64,000 nucleotides of DNA, from contig NZ_JACHXD010000012.1 of the NCBI RefSeq assembly GCF_014191875.1, positions 124,001 to 188,000 on the forward strand. The letters run 5' to 3'. The notes under the pieces are model-generated. The model saw only the letters and a list, made by a program, of their open reading frames with translations. It was not told the origin of the DNA and did not search any database. Source of the stretch: Pseudoduganella violacea. GTDB lineage: Bacteria > Pseudomonadota > Gammaproteobacteria > Burkholderiales > Burkholderiaceae_D. This document shows, in pieces, positions 52,801 through 61,800 of the stretch. Each line of letters starts with the position of its first letter. Positions within the stretch are counted from its first letter, which is position 1. Made by a program: the position numbers and the translations under genes.

Positions 52801-55800
52801 CGGGTTTCCTATGTGCTCAATGCCAGCGGCCCCAGCGTCACCGTCGACACCGCCTGCTCGTCCTCGCTGTACGCCGTGCAGATGGCCTGCGACAGCATCC
52901 GCAGCGGCCAGTGCGGCATGGCGCTGGCGGGCGGCGTCAACCTGACGCTGCATCCCAGCAAATACGTCTCGCTCTCGCTGGGCCGCTTCCTGGCCGAGGA
53001 CGGCCGCTGCCGCGCCTTCGATGCCGGCGGCAGCGGCTATGTGCCGGGCGAGGCGGTGGGCGCGGTGCTGCTCAAGCCGCTGGCCGCGGCGCTGCGCGAC
53101 GGCGACCATATCCACGGCCTGATCCGTGGCGGCGCCATCGCGCATGGCGGCCGCAGCAACGGCTATTCAGTTCCCAGCCCGGCGGCCCAGGCCGACACGA
53201 TCCGGCGCGCGCTGCGCCAGGCCGGCGTGGCGGCGCGCAGCATCAGCTGCGTCGAGGCGCACGGCACCGGCACGGCCCTGGGCGACCCGGTGGAAGTGGC
53301 CGGCTTGGTGGAGGCCTTTGGCGCCGAGACGGCCGATACCGGCTACTGCAGCCTGTCCTCGGTGAAAACCAATATCGGCCATGCCGAGGCGGCCGCCGGC
53401 ATCGCCCAGCTGACCAAGGTGCTGCTGCAGATGCGGCACCGCACCCTGGTGGCCAATGTCTCGCATGGCGGCGGCCCGAATCCGGCGATCGACTTCGAGC
53501 ATAGCCCCTTCCGGGTACAGCGCGCGGCGGCGGCCTGGCCGGCGCCGCTGGTGGACGGCGCCGCCGTGCCGCGGCGCGCCGGCATCAGCAGCTTCGGCGC
53601 GGGCGGCGCCAACGCGCACCTGGTGGTCGAGGAAGCGCCGGCGCCGGCGCCGGAAGCGCGACGCCAGGGTCCGCTGCTGTTGGTGGTGTCGGCCAAGGAC
53701 CCGGCCGGATTGCGGCGCCAGGCGGCGCAGCTGGCGCGGCATTTGCGCGGGCCGGACGGCGCGGTTGATCTGGCCGGGGTCGCCTATACCCTGCAAGCCG
53801 GCCGCGAGGCGATGGCGCAGCGCTGTGCCTTTGTGGCGCAAGACGCGGCCGCGGCGCTACATATCTTGGAGCAACTGGCCGACGGCATCAATCCGCCCGA
53901 GGCCGCGCTGGGCCGGCTGACGCTGTCGGTGCATGGCCAGGCGCAGGAGCCGGCGCCGGACGCGGCGCGCGTGGAGGCGGCACTGGCCGCATGGCCGGCG
54001 GCGGGCGCCGAGCTGGCCGCGCTCTGGTGCGCCGGCGCCGCCATCGACTGGAGCGCGCTGTACGAGGGGCGGCCGCCGCGCCGTCTGAGCCTGCCGCAGT
54101 ATCCGTTTGCCGAGGAATCGTACTGGGTGCCGGGCGTGCCGCCGGGGGCGGCGCGCGCGCCGGCAGCGGCCGTTGCGCTCCCGGCCCTGGCGCCAGCCGT
54201 GCCAGTCGCCCCAGCCGAGCCAGTGGCGGCGGCAGCCGGCGACACGGTACTGCTGTTCGCGCCGCGCTGGGTGGCCGGCGCCGCCAGCGGCGTGGCGCCA
54301 GCCTATGCGCGCCACGTCGTGGCCGGCTGCGGCGTGCCGGAAGCGCTGGCCGCCGTGCTGGCGGCGCAAGCGCAGCCGCAGCGCGCCTGGCTTGCGCTGG
54401 ACGGCGAGGCGGAAGCCGGCGCCGGCGTCGAGGCGCGCTACCGCGCCTATGTGGGCCGGCTGCTGGCCCTGGTCCAGGATGAATTCTCCCGCCTTGGCGC
54501 CGGTCGCACGCTGCTGCAGCTGGTGACGCCGTGGCAGGGCGACGCGCGCACCCTGTCCGGCCTGGCCGCGCTGCTGAAGACCGCGGCGCAGGAGCAGCCC
54601 GGCCTGGTCGTGCAGTGGCTGGGTCTGGACCGCTGGCCCGAAGCCGCGGCGCTGAACGCGCTGCTCGAAGAGAACCGCCGCGCCCCCGGCGAGACCATGG
54701 TGCGCTACCAGGACGGCGTGCGCTCGGTCTTGCAGTGGGAGGAGCTGGCGGCGCCCGCCGGGCAGGCGTTGCGCGCCGACGGCGTGTTCCTGATCACCGG
54801 CGGCGGCGGCGCGCTGGGCATGGCGGTGGCGCGCGCCATTGCGGCCCGGGCCGAGCGGCCGCGCCTGCTGCTGGCGGGCCGTTCGCCGCTCGGCGCGCGC
54901 CAGCAGGACTGCCTGGCGGACTTGCGCGCCCTGGGCGCGCAGGCCGAATACCGCCAGTTGGACGTCGCCTCGGCGGCGGATTGCCAAACCATGGTGGCCG
55001 ACTGCCTCGGCGCCTGGGGCGGCCTGCACGGCGTGGTCCATTGCGCCGGCGTGGTGCGCGACAGCTTTATCGTGCGCAAGCCGGCCGCCGACCTGGACCA
55101 GGTACTGCCGCCCAAAGTGGCCGGCCTCGTCAATCTCGACCGCGCCAGCGCCGCCCTGACGCTGGATTTCCTGCTCGCCTTTTCCTCGGGCGCGGGCGCC
55201 ATGGGCAATATCGGCCAGGCCGACTATGCGGCCGCCAACGGTTTCATGGATGGCTTTGCCCATTACCGCGCGCGGCGGGCAGGGGCGGGCCGCACCTGCT
55301 CGATCAACTGGCCTTTGTGGCAGGACGGCGGCATGCAGGTCGACCGCGCCACCATTGCCGCCATGCGCCGGCTGGGCGGCATGGCGCCGCTGTCCCTGGC
55401 CGATGGCATGCGCACGCTGTTCGCGTGCCTGGCGCTGGACGAGCCGCAGGTGCTGGTGGCCGCCGGCGAGGCCGCCACTTTGCGCCGCCTGATCCTGGCG
55501 CGGCCTTCGGCCCCGGCCGGCGCGCCGGCCCCGGCCGCCCCGGCCGCCGCGCCGCTGCCGGCCAAGCTGCTGGCGGCCACGGCGAGCGCGTTGCAGCACT
55601 TGTTTGCCGAGAAGACCGGCTTCCCGCCGGCCCGGCTGGAACTGGACGAGCCGCTGGAAACCTACGGCATCGACTCCACCCTGATCATGCAGCTCAACCA
55701 GGCGCTCGGCGAGATTTTCGGCGAGCTGTCGCAAACCCTGTTTTTCGAGCACCAGACCCTGGGCGCGCTGGCCACCTACCTGGCCACGGCGCACGCGCGC

Positions 55801-58800
55801 CAATGCGCCGCCTGGACCCATTGCGAAACCGATATGCCTCCTATTCCTGAAGCAGTTATTGCCGCGGTGCCCGCCGCCGGCGCGGCACCGCTTGCCGCCG
55901 CCATTTCCAGCGCCGCCGCCGCGCCGATGGCGCGCGAACCGATCGCCATCATCGGCCTGAGCGGCCGCTACCCGGGCGCGCCCGACCTGGACGCGTTCTG
56001 GGACAATCTGGCCGCCGGCCGCGATAGTATTTCGACCATTCCGACCGACCGCTGGCCCTTGCGGGACTTTTTCGAAGCCGACCGCGCCAAGGCCTTGCGC
56101 GAAGGGCGCAGCTATTCCAAATGGGGCGGCTTCCTGGACGACTGGGATTGCTTCGACTCGCTGTTCTTCAATATGTCGCCGCTGGAAGCCATCAATCTCG
56201 ACCCGCAGGCGCGCCTGTTCGTCGAAACTTGCTGGGCGGCGCTGGAGGATGCCGGCTACACCCGCGCCATGCTGGCCGCGCGCTACCAGAAGCGGGTGGG
56301 CGTGTTCGCCGGCGTGACCAAGACCGGCTACGCGCTGCACGGCCCCGCGGTCTGGCCGCTCAAGCAGGGCTACAATCCGCAAACCTCGTTCAGCGCCGTG
56401 GCCAACCGGGTGTCCTATCTCTTCGACCTGCAAGGCCCCAGCGTGCCGGTCGACACCATGTGCTCGTCCTCGCTGACGGCGCTGCACCAGGCCTGTGAAA
56501 GCATCTGGTCGGGCGCCTGCCGGCTGGCCATCGCCGGCGGCGTCAACCTCTATCTGCATCCCGCGCAGTATCTGGAGCTGTGCGGCATGCAGATGCTGGC
56601 CGCCGACGGCCGCTGCAAGAGCTTCGGCGCGGGCGCCGACGGTTTCGTGCCGGGCGAAGGGGTGGGCGCGGTGCTGCTCAAGCCGCTGTCGGCGGCGTTG
56701 GCCGACAATGACAATATCCATGGCGTGCTGCGCGCCGCCGCCGTCAACCATGGCGGCAAGGTGAATGGCTTCACCGTGCCGAATCCGGCCGCCCAGCGCG
56801 CCCTGATCCGCCAGGCCCTGGACCAGGCCGGCGTCCCGGCCAGCGCCGTCGGCTATGTCGAGGCGCACGGCACCGGCACCGACTTGGGCGACCCGATCGA
56901 AGTCAGCGGCCTGACGCAGGCCTTCCAGGAGGACACGGATCAGCTGGGCTATTGCGGACTGGGATCGGTCAAATCGAATATCGGCCACCTGGAAGCCGCC
57001 GCCGGCATCGCCGGCCTGACCAAGGTCTTGCTGCAATTGCGCCACGGCGAGCGCGTGCCGACCCTGCATGCCGGCGAGATCAATCCGCGCCTGCGGCTGG
57101 CGGCCACCCCGTTCGTCCTGCAGCGCGCCGGCGCCGCCTGGCCCCGTCCGGCGGCGGGCGGCCGCATCGCGACCGTATCGTCCTTCGGCGCCGGCGGCGC
57201 CAACGCCTTCGTCGTGGTGGAGGAGGCGCCGCCGCGGCCGGCGCCGGCCGCCCACGCCCCGCTCCAGCTGGTGCCGCTGTCGGCCCGCAGCGAGGAAAGG
57301 CTGGCCGCGCGCGCCGCGCAGTTGCGGCGCGCCCTGCGGCAGGGCCGGGTCGACGGCAGCCTGGCCGACCTGGCCTACACCCTGCAGACCGGACGCGAAG
57401 CGATGAGCGCGCGGCTGGCCCTGGTGGCCAGCTCGCTGGCCGACCTGGAAGCGCAGTTGGACGGCCTGCTGGACGAGCGCGATGGCTGGCGCGACGGCGC
57501 CACGCAGGCGGCCTGTTTCGGCGATTGCCAGCAGCGCCAGGCGGGCCTGGGCATGCTGTCCGGCGAAACCGAACTCAAGCTGGCCATTTCGGCCTGGGTC
57601 GCCAACGGCAAGCTGGCGCCGCTGGCCAGCCTCTGGCTCGGCGGCGTGGACATCGACTGGAGCTTGCTGCATGGCGAAGCGCCGCCGCGGCGCATCAGCC
57701 TGCCGACCTATCCCTTCCTGCGCGACCGCCAGCGGCTGCCGGCGGCGGCGCCCACGCCCGCGCCGGGCCGCCTGCACCCGCTGTTGCACGCCAATACCTC
57801 CACGCTGGACGGCGTCCGGTTTACTTCGCATTTCGACGGCAGCGAAGTCTTCCTGCGCGACCACCGCATCCTGGCGCAGCCGGTATTGCCGGCGACGGCC
57901 TATCTGGCGCTGCTGGCCGGCGCCTGCGCCCAATTGCGGCCGGGCCTGGCCGCCTGGCATATTGCCGGCATGAGCTGGCTGCAGCCGGCGCGCTGGCAGG
58001 CGCCGCTGCTGGAATTGCACCTGACGCTGGCGCAGGCCGACGCGGCCGGCTGCGGCTTCGAGATCCACAGCGGCCCGGAGACCGACCGGGTGCTGCATGC
58101 CAGCGGCCGGCTGGTGTGGGACGGGGCGCCGCTGCCCGCGGTATCGGCGCCGGCGGCGGCGCGCCGCGATTGCAGCGGCGCGCTTTCGGCCGAAGAATGC
58201 TATGCCTTGTTCGACGCCTGCGGCCTGGAATACGGCCCGGCCTTCCGCACGCTCGGCCGGCTCGAATTCGGCGCCCAGACCGTGGTGGCCGATCTGCTGC
58301 CGCCGGACGATGGCTGGCCTGACGCGCTGCATCCGGGCCTGCTCGATGGCGCGCTGCAGGCCACGCTCGGCCTGGCCGCCGGCACCGGCGCCGGCGCGCC
58401 GTTGCTGCCGTTCGCGCTGTCCTCCTTCCGCATCCAGGGAACGCGTCCGGCCCAGCCGCGCTGCGTCGTGCGGCGCGCCGCGCCCGGCGCGCCCATCGAT
58501 ATCGACATCTGCGACGAGCAGGGCGCCGTATGGCTGGCCTTGCGCGGTTACATCGCGCGGCCGCTGAAGGTGGCCAAGCCGGCGCCGGCCATGCCCGCCG
58601 CCGGCCTGCTGCGCCTGGTGCCTGCCTGGCGCGAAGCGGCGGCGGACGCCGCAGCGCCATGGCAGCGGCAGCGCCATGCGGTGCTGCTGTGTCAGCCGCA
58701 GGCGCTGGACCTGGGGCCGGACATCGACGTGCTGGCGGCGCCCGATGCCGGCGGCATCGAGCAGCGCTACGCGCAGGCCTTGGCCGCTCTGCAGGCCTAT

Positions 58801-61800
58801 GCCGCGCCGCTGTTGCGCCAGTCGCCGGTGCCGCGCACCCTGATCCAGGTGGTGCTGCACGACAGCGCGGCGCAAGCGCCGCTGGCCGGCCTGGCCGGTT
58901 GGTGCCGCACGCTGATGATGGAGCAGCCGGCATTGCGCTGCCAGCTCATCTTGGTGCCCGACATGGGGGATGGCGCGCGCCTGCCGGCACTGCTGCGGGA
59001 GAATGCCGTGCGGCCGCAGGACAGCCTGGTACGCCACGACGGCGGACGCCGCCTGCTGGGCGGCTGGCGCGAATGGCTGCCGCGCGCTGCGGCGCCAGCG
59101 CTCTGGCGCGACGGCGAGGTGTACCTGCTCACCGGCGCCGGCGGCGGGCTGGCGCGCCTGTTCGCCCGCGATATCGTGGCCCATGCCCCGCGCAGCCGCT
59201 TGCTGCTACTGGGCCGTTCCGCCGCATCCCGCGAGCTGCTGGCCGATATCGAGGCCTGGCGCGGCGCGGGCGCGAGCGTCGAATACCACCAGGCCGATTG
59301 CAGCGACCGGCCGGCGCTGGATGCGCTGGTGGCCGATGCGCTGCGGCGCCATGGCCGCCTGGACGGCGTACTGCACGCCGCCGGCGTGATGCGCGACAGC
59401 TTCCTGCAATACAAGACGGCGGAAGACTACCGGCAAGTGCTGGCCGCCAAGGTTGATGGCCTGGTCAATCTCGACCTGGCCACGCGCCAGGCCGGCTTGC
59501 GCTGGATGGTGCTGTTCTCGTCGGTGGCGGGCCAGACCGGCAATCCCGGCCAGGCCGATTACGCCGCCGCCAATGGCTTCATGGATGGCTATGCGCGCTA
59601 CCGCAATGTGCTGGCCGACGCCGGCGAGCGCCCGGGACGTACGCTCAGCATCAACTGGCCGCTGTGGCAGGAAGGCGGCATGCAGGTCGACGCCGGCACG
59701 CGCGCAATGCTGCGGCGCGGCGCCGGCATGGAGGCGCTGCGGAGCGCGGACGGCCTGCAACTGTTCCACGCGGCGCTGACCGAGGGCCTGGAGCAGGTAA
59801 TGCTGCTGAGCGGCGACCTGGCGCGCCTGAAAGCGGCGCTGCTGGGCGAAGCCAGCCAGGCCAGCGCAGCGGAAACCCAGTTATCCGGTCTGCTGGGCGA
59901 ACTGCTAAGCGTACCGGCGAAAGAGATCGACTGCCAAGCGCCATTGACGGAACTGGGCGTGGACGCGCTGCTGCTGGAACAACTGCGCCAGCGCCTGGCC
60001 GCGTTGATGCCGCAGGCGCCGAACCTGGCGCAATTGCTGTCCGATCCGGGCCAGTCGGTGGCCGTATTGGCGCAACGCCTGCCTTGGACGCCGTCGGCCG
60101 TGCCGCCGGCGCCAGCCTTGCCGCTGCCGCCGCAGACCGCGGCGCAGCCGCCGGGACCAGCTGCCGCGCCGGCCGGCGAAGCGCTGGCTGGCCTGGCACT
60201 GGCGCTGCTGATGGAGCTGGTCAGCAATGCGCTCAAGCTGCCGCTGGAGCGCCTGAAAGCCGATGCCGAGATGGACAGTTATGGCATCGACTCGGTGCTC
60301 GTGATGCAGATGACGGCGCAGCTGGAAACAATCTTCGGTCCGCTGTCCAAAACCCTGTTCTTCGAATATACGACGCTGCGCCAGCTGTCCGGCCACTTCG
60401 TGCGCGAACATGCCGACGTGCTCGCGCGCCGCTTGCGCGCCGCCGCGCCGGCGCAGGAAAGCCCGAATACGCCGGTGGTGCAGCCAGCCGCCGTGGCGGC
60501 CGAGGCACGCGCCGAGCAGCCGGCAACGGCCTCCGTTCCCGTGGTAATGGCGGCGCCGCTTGCGGCATCGGCTGCGGGACCGGCGATACCCGCTCAAACC
60601 GGAACTGAAGACGGACTTGCGCCCGCGAAGCGCCGGCATGGCGCCACCGATGTGGCCATTGTCGGTGTGGCGGGCCGCTATCCGAAGGCGGCGGACCTGG
60701 CCGAGTTCTGGACCAATCTGCTGGCCGGCCGCGACTGCGTCAGCGACATTCCCGCCTCGCGCTGGGACTTCAGCCAGAGCTTCCACCCTGAAAAGGGCGT
60801 GGTGGGCAAGACCTACTGCAAAGCCGGCGGGTTCCTCGACGACGTGGACCGCTTCGACGCCGCCTTCTTCAATATTTCGCCGCGCGAGGCGCAGATCATG
60901 GATCCGCAGGAGCGGCTCTTCCTCGAATGCGTGTATCACACGCTGGAGGATGCCGGCTACACCCGCGACAGCGTCAGCGCCAGCCGGGCGGTTGGCGTCT
61001 ACGTCGGCGTGATGTACGAGGAATACCAGTTCTACGGCCGGGAGCGGACCCTGGAAGGCTATCCGGTGGCCTTGACCGGCAATCCCGCCGCGATCGCCAA
61101 CCGGGTATCGTATTTCTGCAATTTCCATGGCCCGAGCATGGCGGTCGACACCATGTGCTCATCGTCGCTCACCTCGATCCATCTGGCCTGCCAAAGCCTG
61201 CTGCAGGGGGAATGCGAGGTGGCGGTGGCCGGCGGCGTCAACCTGTCGCTGCACCCGAACAAGTACCTGATGCTGTCGCAGGGGCGTTTCGCCTCCAGCA
61301 CCGGCCATTGCGAAAGCTTCGGCGAAGGCGGCGACGGTTACGTGCCGGGCGAGGGCGTGGGCGCGGTGCTGCTGAAGCCATTGGCCGACGCCGAGCGCGA
61401 TGGCGATCACATTTACGGCGTGATCAAGGCCAGCGCCATCAACCATGGCGGCAGGAGCAATGGCTATACCGTGCCCAATCCAAATGCCCAGGCCGACGTG
61501 ATCGGCGCGGCGCTGGCGCGTGCCGGCGTCGATGCGCGCAGCATCAATTACATCGAAGCGCATGGCACCGGGACGGCGCTGGGCGACCCGATCGAGATCG
61601 CCGGCCTGACCAGGGCGTTCCGCGTCCACACGGGCGAGCGCGGCTTTTGCGCCATCGGCTCGGTCAAATCGAATATCGGCCACTGCGAAAGCGCGGCCGG
61701 GGTGGCGGGCCTGACCAAGGTGCTGCTGCAGATGCGGCATCGCCGGCTGGCGCCGTCGCTGCACGCCGATCCGCGCAATCCGAATATCGATTTCGCGGCC

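Noticed and set aside
53857..59184. Long minus-strand open frame opposite protein D
   Set aside because: Same shadow effect as above; no domain text, and the plus strand is clearly coding.
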